64,000 nt of DNA from Bacteroidales bacterium (GTDB lineage Bacteria > Bacteroidota > Bacteroidia > Bacteroidales > Paludibacteraceae). The stretch covers positions 32,889 through 96,888 of the forward strand of contig DUQG01000076.1 in the NCBI GenBank assembly GCA_012837935.1, read 5' to 3'. The notes under the pieces were generated by a model, which saw only the letters and a list, made by a program, of their open reading frames with translations, was not told the origin of the DNA and searched no databases. Both the position numbers and the translations under genes were made by a program. This document shows, piece after piece, positions 51,774 through 60,909 of this stretch (its first letter is position 1; every line of letters begins with the position of its first letter).

Positions 51774-54005
51774 ATGAAACACTCTATTTTAACTCTTATA
51801 ATATTCCTTTTTTCATCTGTTTATTCCTATTCTCAAATCCATGGAATTGTAAAAGACACCCAGGGACAAACTATTCCCGGCGTACATGTTCGTTGGATTG
51901 GTGAAACTGTGGGAACAGTAACTGATAAAAACGGACACTACCATATTCCGCTTTCCGACAAAACTCAACTGCTAGTTTTTAGCAGTGTAGGATTTTCTGC
52001 GGACACCATCAATGTGGTTAATCACGACCTTCAAAAGCATTTAGATGTAACACTTAGAGAAGGAACCGAATTGAAAGAAGTAACAGTAATTCAGCGTCGT
52101 AAGGGTAGAATAATGGACAGATTGGCTGTGAGAAATATTGAAATGCTGAATGCGCACGAATTGAAAAAAGCAGCTTGCTGTAATCTTTCTGAGAGTTTTG
52201 AAACTAATCCTTCCGTGGACGTGTCGTACAGCGATGCGGCAACCGGTGCAAAACAAATCAAATTGTTGGGACTTTCGGGTGGATATGTACAGATGTTGAC
52301 TGAAAATATTCCCAATTTGCGTGGTTTATCGTCGGCGTATGGATTGGGTTATATTCCCGGCCCTTGGATGGAAAGTATTCAGATTTCCAAAGGAACGGCA
52401 ACGGTGAAAACCGGCTATGAAGCTATTGCAGGGCAGATAAATGTGGAATATAAAAAACCGCACGATAGCGACCGACTTTCGCTGAATTTGTTTACAAGTT
52501 CCACGGGACGCGTGGAAAGCAATTTGGATGCTGCTCACAAATTCAATGAATATTTGTCAACTTCCGTGCTGCTACACGCATCGGACGAGTTTATGACATT
52601 AGACCATAATAAAGACGGCTATATGGATTTACCGCGCATTCGTCAGTACAATGTGGCTAATAGATGGCATTATGAAAAAGATAATTATACATTTCAAGCT
52701 TTTTTACGTGGATTAAATGAGCGCAGGACAGGCGGACAAACGGATGGAAATTATAAAATTGGCATAGACACTGAACGGTATGAATTTTTTGTAAAAAACA
52801 GCTTTAAGTTTGGTGAAGAAGATGAGCATCACGAGCACGACCATGAAGGCGAAGAGTGCAATGACCACGACCACGAATTTCATAGAAAATCAGCATTGTC
52901 GATTATTCTAAGTGGAAATGCTCATAATCAAGATGCAAAATACGGTGTGAAAGCTTATGATGGACAGCAAAGCAACGTGTTTGCTAACTTGATTTATGAT
53001 ATGGAATTAAACGAGCACAATAAACTTGCTTTGGGTGGTAGTTTTAATATGGATATGTACGATGAATTGCTTACTGTTCAAAGTCCTACGCCTTTCAAAC
53101 GTACGGAATACGTGCCGGGATTGTTTGCCGAATATCTTTTTAATTATGGCGATTTGTCGAGCATGGTAGGTGTGCGAGCGGATTACAATTCGGTTTATGG
53201 GTTATTTGTTTCGCCTCGATTGCATGTAAGATACAATGTGGCTGATATGGTTCACTTGCGGGTAGCTGCCGGAAAAGGATACAGAGCGCCGAATGTGTTG
53301 GCGGAAAATAACTTTTTGTTGGCAAGTAATCGTGAGCTAAAAATCGCCGACAATCTGCTTCTGGAAGAAGCGTGGAACTATGGTGCGACGGCGCATATAT
53401 TTGTGCCGATTTGGAGTGGGAGAGAGATGGGGCTGATGTTGGAATGGTTTTACACAAACTTTGATAATCAGGTGGTAGTGGATATGGACAGCAATCCGTA
53501 TGCAGTTGGGTTTTATAATCTAGACGGAAAGTCCTATTCATCAAGTTTTCAAGTGCAGGCAGATTTTGAAATTGTGCGCGGATTAACGGCGACTTTGGCA
53601 CATAGAGTAAATAATGTAAAAACCACCATCAACGGCGTTTTGCGTGAAAAACCGCTGACCAATCGCTCGAAAAGTTTGATTACATTATCTTACCAAACAC
53701 CAAAAAACAAATGGCAGTTTGATTATACTACTCAGTTCAACGGTGGTGGAAGATTGCCTGATCCGGATGAGGCAAAACCACTTTGGGAAAAGGAATTTAA
53801 GCCGTTCGCTATTATGAATGCTCAGATTACCAAAAACTTCAAGAAATGGTCAGTCTATGCAGGTGCCGATAATCTTACAAACTTTGTACAACAGCATCCG
53901 ATTATTGATGTGCAAAATCCATTTGGTGATAAGTTTGATGCGTCTATGGTTTGGGGACCGATGCACGGAAGGACGTTTTATGTGGGGATGAGAACTAAAC
54001 TATGA
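51774..54005 (+). CDS. TonB-dependent receptor with His-rich loop (probable metal uptake)
   Basis: About 743 residues from ATG 51774; a start 36 bases upstream would precede the signal peptide. Order: signal peptide (ending SYSQ), carboxypeptidase-like domain (IHGIVKDTQGQTIPGVHV), plug with CCNLSESFETNPSVDV and LLGLSGGYVQMLTENIPNLRG, then barrel ending GRTFYVGMRTKL. A loop encoded at about 52810-52890 is very rich in His, Asp and Glu (EDEHHEHDHEGEECNDHDHE), a metal-collecting feature. It follows a Cys/His-rich exported protein. Import of a transition metal or its chelate is the likeliest role. Confidence 0.88.
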   Translation: MKHSILTLIIFLFSSVYSYSQIHGIVKDTQGQTIPGVHVRWIGETVGTVTDKNGHYHIPLSDKTQLLVFSSVGFSADTINVVNHDLQKHLDVTLREGTELKEVTVIQRRKGRIMDRLAVRNIEMLNAHELKKAACCNLSESFETNPSVDVSYSDAATGAKQIKLLGLSGGYVQMLTENIPNLRGLSSAYGLGYIPGPWMESIQISKGTATVKTGYEAIAGQINVEYKKPHDSDRLSLNLFTSSTGRVESNLDAAHKFNEYLSTSVLLHASDEFMTLDHNKDGYMDLPRIRQYNVANRWHYEKDNYTFQAFLRGLNERRTGGQTDGNYKIGIDTERYEFFVKNSFKFGEEDEHHEHDHEGEECNDHDHEFHRKSALSIILSGNAHNQDAKYGVKAYDGQQSNVFANLIYDMELNEHNKLALGGSFNMDMYDELLTVQSPTPFKRTEYVPGLFAEYLFNYGDLSSMVGVRADYNSVYGLFVSPRLHVRYNVADMVHLRVAAGKGYRAPNVLAENNFLLASNRELKIADNLLLEEAWNYGATAHIFVPIWSGREMGLMLEWFYTNFDNQVVVDMDSNPYAVGFYNLDGKSYSSSFQVQADFEIVRGLTATLAHRVNNVKTTINGVLREKPLTNRSKSLITLSYQTPKNKWQFDYTTQFNGGGRLPDPDEAKPLWEKEFKPFAIMNAQITKNFKKWSVYAGADNLTNFVQQHPIIDVQNPFGDKFDASMVWGPMHGRTFYVGMRTKL

Positions 54006-54081
54006 TTTCTGTGATTTTTGTGATTATTATGATATTGTTGTTTTGATTGTCGTAATAATATAAAAACGTACATTTTATTAA

Positions 54082-54142
54082 CTACGAGTTTTACGAATTA
54101 CACGAATTATTCGTGTAATTCGTAAGATTCGTAGTTTTTTTT
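54082..54142 (+). terminator. Hairpin terminator of the TonB receptor built from ACGAATT words
   Basis: Arms of about 25 bp with a few mismatches (CTACGAGTTTTACGAATTAC against its complement) end in eight T. The arm sequence repeats the ACGAATT words of the tract at 45078-45125. Confidence 0.7.
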
Positions 54143-54485
54143 GTAGATGTTTACCATTGAATTATCCCGTTTTGTTTTTGTTACATTCTTTCAATTTTGT
54201 AAATTTGCATTACTTAGGGTCTGCATAAAACTAACGAAGTTTAGTCTCTAATTTTTTTTATTGATTTTGCTCAAAACCTTTGCAATTATTTGCTTAAAAG
54301 AAGTGCTATCTTATTCATTATCATAGTGATGAGTGTTTTTTTTGCAGTTTTGTCTGGCATTTGAATTATGTGTTGAAAAAACGATGACAGAAGTTTGGAC
54401 GCGCATATGAAGGTAATTTCCATCAGTACAATGCTGTTTACGCTTGTAGGTGGATTAGGTTTAGTTTTAAGTTAAGGAAATTAGT
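54143..54485. other. Spacer with a possible decayed membrane-protein gene
   Basis: No intact ORF. One plus-strand frame from about 54260 to 54474 reads two hydrophobic segments (SAILFIIIVMSVFFAVLSGI and STMLFTLVGGLGLVLS) interrupted by two stop codons around 54364-54379. It may be the remnant of a small membrane protein gene; nothing else identifies it. Confidence 0.25.
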
Positions 54486-55436
54486 ATGTTTTTCACAGTC
54501 GTAAATATTCCAAAATCATCCTTGCAAATCTCTTATCAAAGTAGGATTTTGACTTTGGGTTCATGCTTTGCAGAAAATATCGGAACGAAACTACAAGAAG
54601 CCTATTTTCTGAGTTTTATCAATCCTTTTGGAGTGTTGTACAATCCTGTTTCGGTGGCTCAAAGTATCCGCACTTTATTGGATTATAGAGAGTTTTCAGT
54701 TGATGATTTGTTTCAAAACGGTTCGCTGTGGAATAGTTTTGCGCATAGCAGTCTGTTTTCGGCAACAAGTGCCGATGAGACTTTGCAAAAGATAAACAGT
54801 CGTTTGCAAGCTGCACGTTATTTCCTAGCGGAAACGGATGTAATTATGATAACGTTGGGTACGGCGTGGGTTTTTGAGAATATGGAAACGGGAAAAGTAG
54901 TTGCCAATTGTCATAAATTGCCAGCAAATCGATTTACGCGAAGGCGACTGTCAGTGGCGGAAATAGTGTCGGAATTATCTGATGTTATAACACTGCTTCG
55001 TAAACGAAATCCGAAGTTACAATTTGTATTTACAGTCAGTCCTATTCGACATTGGAAAGATGGTGCGCAGGAAAATACGGTCAGCAAAAGCAGTTTGCAT
55101 TTGGCGATTAGTGAACTTGAAAATACTTTCGAAAGCGTGCATTATTTCCCCGCTTATGAAATTATGTTGGATAAACTTCGGGACTATCGTTTTTACACAT
55201 CGGGTATGCTACATCCATCCGAACAAGCTGTGGATTATATTTGGCAGCGATTTTCAGAAACTTATTTTAACGAAGAAACTCTCGAACTGAAAAAAGAACT
55301 TGAACAGCTACGAGCCGACTTAAATCATCGTCCAATCCATCCTAACACAGCTGAATCTCAAGCATTTCAAACGGCAGTAGAAAAAAAGAAAAACAGACTG
55401 ATTGAGCGTTATCCATTTTTGAGGGAAAGATTGTGA
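54486..55436 (+). CDS. GSCFA-domain protein
   Basis: A 316-residue protein with the naming motif GSCFAENIG (about residues 26-34), near RILTL. It also shows NPFGVLYNPVS, ITLGTAWVFEN, VFTVSPIRHWKDG (about 179-191) and the late SGMLHPSEQAVDYIW. GSCFA proteins are an SGNH-hydrolase-related family with a Ser in GSCF and a late His; they may esterify or de-esterify a surface or cytoplasmic substrate, unknown. No signal peptide. It ends before a bidirectional terminator. Confidence 0.9.
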   Translation: MFFTVVNIPKSSLQISYQSRILTLGSCFAENIGTKLQEAYFLSFINPFGVLYNPVSVAQSIRTLLDYREFSVDDLFQNGSLWNSFAHSSLFSATSADETLQKINSRLQAARYFLAETDVIMITLGTAWVFENMETGKVVANCHKLPANRFTRRRLSVAEIVSELSDVITLLRKRNPKLQFVFTVSPIRHWKDGAQENTVSKSSLHLAISELENTFESVHYFPAYEIMLDKLRDYRFYTSGMLHPSEQAVDYIWQRFSETYFNEETLELKKELEQLRADLNHRPIHPNTAESQAFQTAVEKKKNRLIERYPFLRERL

Positions 55437-55469
55437 GCATTTTTACGTGCTTTTGTGTCGGAATAATTT

Positions 55470-55509
55470 AAAAAAAGACTGCTTGAAATTAATTGAGCAG
55501 TCTTTTTTT
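55470..55509. terminator. Bidirectional terminator between GSCFA and M6 protease genes
   Basis: AAAAAAAGACTGCTTGA and its partner TGAGCAGTCTTTTTTT form a long stem between convergent genes, with T runs on both strands. Confidence 0.9.
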
Positions 55510-55528
55510 GTGTTTTCGGAAAAATTGT

Positions 55529-57355
55529 TTATCGCATCAGGATTTTAGCTTTTCTTTTTCCGGATTTGATAATATAAATAGTGTTTTTTTCTAATCCTTT
55601 GATAGTGAGCAATGAAGACGTTGGTTTTATATGCAGAACTGTACGACCGAGCGTGTCATAGACATATAGATTTTCTTTTTCGTCGGGATTTAAAAACACC
55701 AAAACTTCACCGTTATTATTGACAGAATATCTAAGTTCTTTTTCTGCAAGCGTACCATAATAGAAAGAAATTACTCCTTCGTTACTTTCAGCAATTTCAG
55801 TAATAGGTTGAGCGAGTGTTACACTGTCTCTGGTAACAAACTTAAATGAGGTTTTATTAGAAGTTCCCGGAAATGGGTCACCCGCTAATGTTGTGCTGGT
55901 ATTTTTACCATCAGCAGGAAGAATTTCTACTCCTAGCTTTTTGGGGTTATTGTTTGGCACATTGTTATCCCAATCGTTTTGGTTGTAATTGATTCGATAA
56001 ATCAGCATTCCTTCACCGGGCAAAAAGGCATCCCAACCAATTTTTTGTCTGTTTTCCAATAAAAAATACTCTTTAGGGTTTGGATTTTCACCTTGCAAGT
56101 TATGACTGTTATTGGGTGAAACCAAAATTGCTTGATTGGTAGTAATTAATGGATAAAGTAAAATATTTTTGCTGGAATTGAGTAGTGTCGGGGTTAAAAA
56201 TCCCAGTTGGAAACGCTCAAAAGCATTGTATCCAGGTGGTGTTCTGCCTTCATTTAAGTAAACTCCGTCATCCATAATACTCCATTTTGATAATGTGTGA
56301 TGCTTATTGCCATCCGTAGGATACATATCCGCAAGTCCTAAAACATGTCCAAACTCGTGGGTAAATGTGCCGATTCCTGCCATATTTGTGCCTGTTCTAC
56401 CTCTTAGTTCCGATGTGCAAGCATAGTCCTCAATACGTTTTCTGTCGAATGTTATATTGTTAATGTCGCCGTCATAATTCCAATCATTAGGATAAAGTGA
56501 TTTGGGATATATTCCCCATCTATGTGGCCAAACTGTATTTGCACCGGCATGTTCAGCTTCATTGTGCCCGGCGTAATAGACGAAAATATTATCCACAATG
56601 CCATCATTGTCAGTGTCATAGGTGGTGAAATCTATACCGTTGTTTTTTGCTGCTGCGCAAGCGTCGATTACCATTTGGACAGGATTTTCATCAAATCCGT
56701 CTGCACCATTTCTGCCATAAAACTCGTAATTTCTTGGAAGGGTGTAAGGTCCTACTACATCAAATTGCGGACTAAATTTACCCATCGAATTATCAATGAA
56801 ATAGTCCCTTGCTGAGCCGGTTCCACCGTTGGCTCTATATCCGTTTTCATTTAACAATGCGTCAAAAGCCTGTTGTGGATTAGGGGTAACAAATGATAAG
56901 TTGGCAAAATTGACCAGAATAACCAAAGAGCGTGGCGAACCTTCACGCGGATAAGCTTTTTTTCTTACGGATTGTTTTTCAGGAATGGCTTTTTTGGCTC
57001 GCATTTGCTTGTTCTGACTCTCGAACGAAATATTTCTATTCAATGTGGCAGTAAATGACTTTTCTCGAATGCTTCTGTAAATCAAATCATTAGCTTTAAC
57101 TTGCGTGTCAATTATTCTATTGTCGGGCGAAAATTGTGCATAATTAAAAATACCGTCTTTTCCTTTTGTAATCAAAAATCCATCTTCCGTTTCGTAGTAA
57201 TGATGAAATTCATCACCTTTCAGTATTACCGTAAGGGTGGTTCCGTCTGCTTGTTCTATTTTTACCGGATAGGGATAGGCTGGAACAGCAAAAAGCTGTT
57301 GGACGAAAAGTGATAATACTACAATTAAGACTAAGCTATATTTAAGTTTTTTCAT
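55529..57355 (-). CDS. Secreted M6-family metalloprotease, probable T9SS cargo
   Basis: A 608-residue exported protein with a signal peptide (1-22, ending FAVPA). The zinc site HEFGHVLGLADMYP lies at about 332-345, typical of M6 peptidases. The N-terminal PVKIEQADGTTLTVILKGDE and DTDNDGIVDNIFVYYAG regions fit the immune inhibitor A/M6 group. The last 75 residues (about 533-608) form a small beta domain ending IYIIKSGKRKAKILMR, consistent with a type A T9SS C-terminal sorting domain. It likely degrades extracellular proteins. A -7 element (TAACTTTG, minus, 57381..57374) lies about 20 bases upstream. Confidence 0.88.
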   Translation of the reverse strand: MKKLKYSLVLIVVLSLFVQQLFAVPAYPYPVKIEQADGTTLTVILKGDEFHHYYETEDGFLITKGKDGIFNYAQFSPDNRIIDTQVKANDLIYRSIREKSFTATLNRNISFESQNKQMRAKKAIPEKQSVRKKAYPREGSPRSLVILVNFANLSFVTPNPQQAFDALLNENGYRANGGTGSARDYFIDNSMGKFSPQFDVVGPYTLPRNYEFYGRNGADGFDENPVQMVIDACAAAKNNGIDFTTYDTDNDGIVDNIFVYYAGHNEAEHAGANTVWPHRWGIYPKSLYPNDWNYDGDINNITFDRKRIEDYACTSELRGRTGTNMAGIGTFTHEFGHVLGLADMYPTDGNKHHTLSKWSIMDDGVYLNEGRTPPGYNAFERFQLGFLTPTLLNSSKNILLYPLITTNQAILVSPNNSHNLQGENPNPKEYFLLENRQKIGWDAFLPGEGMLIYRINYNQNDWDNNVPNNNPKKLGVEILPADGKNTSTTLAGDPFPGTSNKTSFKFVTRDSVTLAQPITEIAESNEGVISFYYGTLAEKELRYSVNNNGEVLVFLNPDEKENLYVYDTLGRTVLHIKPTSSLLTIKGLEKNTIYIIKSGKRKAKILMR

Positions 57356-57373
57356 TTCTTCTATTTAAAAACA

Positions 57374-57381
57374 CAAAGTTA
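57374..57381 (-). promoter_or_regulatory. Candidate -7 element for the M6 protease
   Basis: TAACTTTG on the minus strand, matching TAnnTTTG, 19 bases before the ATG. Confidence 0.4.
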
Positions 57382-57412
57382 TTACAATTTAACTGTTTGC
57401 TTGTGACTAAAA

Positions 57413-59851
57413 TTATTCCATTTCTATTACGGTAATTCCGGCACCGCCAAACTGTACATGTTCATCGTGATATTTTTTTATGCCATGTACTGTACCCAAA
57501 TATTGTCGTATCAGTTCACGCAATGCGCCTGTACCTGTACCGTGCAAAATACGAACGCTTGTTACGCCTACCATCAACGCATCGTCAATAAAATAAGTTA
57601 CGGCTTGAAGTGCTTCATCACCACGCATTCCTCTAACATCTATTTCCGACTTAAAGTTCAGTTTGCGTTCACGAACTTCATCAGAAACTACTTTTCCTAA
57701 GTGTTCGTATTTGCGGATTTCTTTTTTCTGCTGATTGTTGCTGATTGCTTCAAGTTGATTTAGCTTTACGGTCGTTTTCATCTGACCAAATGCAACAACA
57801 GCTTGCTTATCTTGTATTTCAATTATTGTACCAATAGCGGATTGACCTTTTAGGCGAACGGATGTATTAGTTTCGAGTTTTGAGTTCTGAGTTTCGAGTT
57901 TTGTCGCAGTCTTTATTCTTTTCTCTTTCTTCTTAATGCTACGTTCTTCGTTCTTCGTTCTTCGAGTTTCCAACTTTTCTTGAAATTCCGTTAATTCTTT
58001 TCTCGCTTTTTTAGTTTTTTCTTTCTCTGCTTTTGCTTCAATGATTTGTCGAATGGTGTTTTCTATTTTTGCATTGGCAGATTTTAGTAGGTTTTCGGCA
58101 TCTTGCTGTGCTTGACGAGTGATTTCTTTTCGTTTTTTATCGGTGATTTCCAGTTCGGCTTCGTATTTGGCAAGAGTTTCTTCCAGTCGTTTTTCCTTTC
58201 TGCGGATTTCTTGTCGTTTTCGTTCCCAATAACGCTTATCACGCACGATGTCTTGCAGATTTTTGTCGTAATCGAGATGTTCGGCACCTACTTTTTCTGA
58301 TGCATCGGTAATTAAATCTTCGGGTAAGCCGATTTTACGAGCAATTTCCACAGCAAACGAACTTCCCGGATTACCGATGGAAAGCTGAAACAGCGGTTGC
58401 AGATGCTGACGGTCATAGAGCATTGCACCGTTTACAATGCCTTCCGTAGCTTCGGCGTAATGTTTTAAGTTAGTATAGTGTGTGGTGATAACGCCGTAAG
58501 CTTTGTTTCGGTTAAAGCGTTCGAGACAAGCTTCTGCAATGGCACCACCGATTTGTGGCTCTGTTCCGCTACCGAACTCATCAATCAAAAGCAAGGTTTT
58601 ATCGTTGCTATTTTTGATAAAATACTTCATGTTCAGCAAATGCGAACTGTATGTAGATAGGTCATTTTCAATAGATTGTTCATCACCTATGTCAATGAAA
58701 ATATTCTCGAAAATTCCACATCGACTGTTGTCCAACATCGGAATTAGCATTCCGCATTGCAACATATATTGAAGGATTGCCACGGTTTTCAGGCAAACCG
58801 ATTTTCCTCCGGCGTTTGGTCCGGAAATAATTAACAGTCGCTGGTTTTCGTTCAGCGTAATATCTAATGGCACCACTTTTCTATTTTGCTTTTTCAGCGA
58901 AAGGTAGAGTAGTGGATGGATTGCTTTGTACCATTCGAGTTGGCATAAATCTTCCACCTGCGGTTTCAGTGCATTTATTTCTTGTGCAAAAAGTGCTTTG
59001 GCACGTAGAAAATCAATTTTTCCAAGGAAATATTGCGATTGTAAAATATCGGGAAAATAGGGACGAAGTTCGTTGGTAAATTTCACTAAAATACGGATAA
59101 TCTCACGTCTTTCTTCATTTTCCAACTCACGCAGTCGGTTGTTTGCTTCCACAACTTGTTGAGGCTCAATGTAAACAGTTTTTCCCGTGGCACTTTCGTC
59201 GTGAACAATTCCGCTTACTTTTCGCTTGAATGCCGGCGAAACAGGAATCACAAGCCTTCCGTCACGAATAGTTGGTGAAACATCTTTCTCCACGAAACCA
59301 TCGGCTTGTGCTTGACGCAAAATTGCATTAAGTGTCTTAGAAATAGAACTTTGGACAGTAAAAATATCTTTGCGAATGCGACTCAACTCAGGTGATGCAT
59401 TGTCTTTAATTTTGCCAAATTTATCAAGAATACGGTCAATCTGTCTGATTATCTCCTTGAAAGAGAGCATATCAGTAATCAATAAGTGCATTTCAGGATA
59501 TAGGTCTTGTTCCTGATTACCGATAAAACTAACTAAATTTTGCACCGCTTCCAGTGAACGTCTTAACTCAAATATCTCGCTTTCATCCAGGTACAGACCT
59601 TCCGTTTTAACTCGTGCCAATGCACCACGTACATCAAAAAAATCTCCTATAGGCACTTCATCTACTTCCGACGTAATAAGTTGAAGCATTTCGTCTGTTT
59701 GGTTGAGTTGCGTGCTAATCTTATTGAAGTTAACAACAAACTTCATCTTATCCACTTCATCTTCTCCAAGCGAACACAAGCATTTACCTTTCAGCCTTAG
59801 CCGAATGGTATCAAATGAAATTTTTTGTTCAAAGGTGGTAGGGTAGAGCAT
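57413..59851 (-). CDS. mutS2: MutS2-family ATPase/nuclease
   Basis: An 812-residue protein. Order: helical clamp-like N-terminus, ABC ATPase with Walker A ISGPNAGGKS (about 340-349) and LLIDEFGSGTEP, coiled-coil region (about 515-640) and C-terminal Smr nuclease domain (about 733-812; IDVRGMRGDEAL, RILHGTGTGALR). MutS2 suppresses recombination or rescues collided ribosomes in other bacteria. Residues of about 629-661 (KKEKRIKTATKLETQNSKLE) are encoded by the same AACTC-word repeat found in nearby spacers (57871-57904), an in-frame low-complexity insertion in the linker before the Smr-side domains. Confidence 0.93.
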   Translation of the reverse strand: MLYPTTFEQKISFDTIRLRLKGKCLCSLGEDEVDKMKFVVNFNKISTQLNQTDEMLQLITSEVDEVPIGDFFDVRGALARVKTEGLYLDESEIFELRRSLEAVQNLVSFIGNQEQDLYPEMHLLITDMLSFKEIIRQIDRILDKFGKIKDNASPELSRIRKDIFTVQSSISKTLNAILRQAQADGFVEKDVSPTIRDGRLVIPVSPAFKRKVSGIVHDESATGKTVYIEPQQVVEANNRLRELENEERREIIRILVKFTNELRPYFPDILQSQYFLGKIDFLRAKALFAQEINALKPQVEDLCQLEWYKAIHPLLYLSLKKQNRKVVPLDITLNENQRLLIISGPNAGGKSVCLKTVAILQYMLQCGMLIPMLDNSRCGIFENIFIDIGDEQSIENDLSTYSSHLLNMKYFIKNSNDKTLLLIDEFGSGTEPQIGGAIAEACLERFNRNKAYGVITTHYTNLKHYAEATEGIVNGAMLYDRQHLQPLFQLSIGNPGSSFAVEIARKIGLPEDLITDASEKVGAEHLDYDKNLQDIVRDKRYWERKRQEIRRKEKRLEETLAKYEAELEITDKKRKEITRQAQQDAENLLKSANAKIENTIRQIIEAKAEKEKTKKARKELTEFQEKLETRRTKNEERSIKKKEKRIKTATKLETQNSKLETNTSVRLKGQSAIGTIIEIQDKQAVVAFGQMKTTVKLNQLEAISNNQQKKEIRKYEHLGKVVSDEVRERKLNFKSEIDVRGMRGDEALQAVTYFIDDALMVGVTSVRILHGTGTGALRELIRQYLGTVHGIKKYHDEHVQFGGAGITVIEME
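57871..57971. repeat. AACTC/TTCGTTC word repeats inside mutS2
   Basis: On the plus strand GTTTCGAGTTTTGAGTTCTG-type words (57871-57904) and CGTTCTTCGTTCTTCGTTCT (57943-57966) lie in the mutS2 frame and are translated as KLETQNSKLET and a basic run. Confidence 0.8.
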
Positions 59852-59857
59852 AAATTA

Positions 59858-59882
59858 GTTTTGAGTTCCGAGTTTCGAGTTC
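59858..59882. repeat. AACTCGAAACTCGGAACTC word repeat upstream of mutS2
   Basis: GTTTTGAGTTCCGAGTTTCG (plus strand) starts 7 bases before the mutS2 ATG, the same words as inside mutS2 and at 46976-47006. Confidence 0.7.
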
Positions 59883-59974
59883 TTATTATCTATAATAGCT
59901 TTTTGTTTAGTCTAACAAAACAATAAAAAATCTGTGTTAATATGTGTAATCTGTGTAATTTGTGTTCTATATAA

Positions 59975-60784
59975 TCATGGTTCAGTCTTTGTTTTTCCTT
60001 CTTCCCAAATCTCATCCATTTCTGCCAATGTCATCTCTTTTAAGTTTTTTCCTTTGGCTAAGGTTTCGGCTTCGAGGTAATTAAAGCGACTGATGAATTT
60101 TTTATTTGTGCGTTCTAATGCCGTGTCGGGATTAATATCGTATAGACGCGCTGTATTCACCAGACTGAAAAATACATCGCCAAATTCGGCTTCCATTTTA
60201 TCGCTGTCCATCTCATCTATTTCTGATTGAAGTTCAGCAATTTCTTCTTTTACTTTATCCCAAACTTGCTCACGGTATTCCCAATCGAAACCAACGCTTG
60301 CCGCTTTTTCTTGTATTCGATATGCCTTTATTAATGTAGGAAGCGAATTAGGAACACCACCGAGAACAGTTTTGTTACCACCTTTTTCTTTCAGTTTCAA
60401 AGTTTCCCAGTTTTCAAGCACTTTCAAAGTGTCGCCATGTACATCTGTATCGCCAAAAACATGTGGATGACGGAAAATCAGCTTTTCATTGATGGCTTTG
60501 CAAACATCGTAAATGTCAAAATCTTTGGTTTCGCTACCCATTTCTGAATAAAAAACAATATGCAGAAGCAAGTCGCCAAGCTCTTTTTTTATTAACTGCA
60601 TATCGCTATCCAGAATTGCATCCGAAAGTTCGTAAGTTTCTTCCACCGTATTGCTCCGGATACTTTCAAAAGTCTGTTCACTGTCCCACGGGCATTCAGC
60701 GCGCAGACGTTTCATAATTTCCAATAGTCGTTCAAATTCGGCTAATTTCTCTTCGTTTGTATGGGATTTATAGCTTTTATTCAT
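59975..60784 (-). CDS. mazG: Nucleoside triphosphate pyrophosphohydrolase MazG
   Basis: A 269-residue protein with two tandem MazG domains, normal for the family. The first has LRAECPWDSEQTFESIRS and the EEtyELsDA/ELGDLLLHIVFYSEM metal motifs; the second has EEIAELQSEID and AEFGDVFFSLVNTARL. It cleaves NTPs or ppGpp to monophosphates and pyrophosphate. A -7 element TAACTTTG (minus, 60806..60799) is about 15 bases before the ATG, so the leader is very short. It is followed by low-complexity spacer, then mutS2. Confidence 0.94.
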   Translation of the reverse strand: MNKSYKSHTNEEKLAEFERLLEIMKRLRAECPWDSEQTFESIRSNTVEETYELSDAILDSDMQLIKKELGDLLLHIVFYSEMGSETKDFDIYDVCKAINEKLIFRHPHVFGDTDVHGDTLKVLENWETLKLKEKGGNKTVLGGVPNSLPTLIKAYRIQEKAASVGFDWEYREQVWDKVKEEIAELQSEIDEMDSDKMEAEFGDVFFSLVNTARLYDINPDTALERTNKKFISRFNYLEAETLAKGKNLKEMTLAEMDEIWEEGKTKTEP

Positions 60785-60798
60785 CGTTGATTTTTTTG

Positions 60799-60806
60799 CA
60801 AAGTTA
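60799..60806 (-). promoter_or_regulatory. Candidate -7 element for mazG
   Basis: TAACTTTG on the minus strand, 15 bases before the mazG ATG; no clear -33. Confidence 0.4.
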
Positions 60807-60852
60807 CAAAATATGTCGTTGGTAGAAAAAACTTCCTGAAACTTGTTATAAA

Positions 60853-60893
60853 AAAAACGACCCGAATGTTGCAGAACAAGCGGGTCGTTTTTG
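60853..60893 (-). terminator. Terminator of the GH63-like gene
   Basis: AAAACGACCCG and CGGGTCGTTTT form an 11-bp stem; on the minus strand it ends in eight T. It starts about 17 bases past the stop of the 60910 gene. Confidence 0.9.
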
Positions 60894-60909
60894 AACAGAT
60901 ATATTTTAT

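Noticed and set aside
53140..53601. 153-codon minus-strand ORF inside the TonB receptor gene
   Set aside because: It is antisense to a fully conserved receptor frame; shadow of codon bias.
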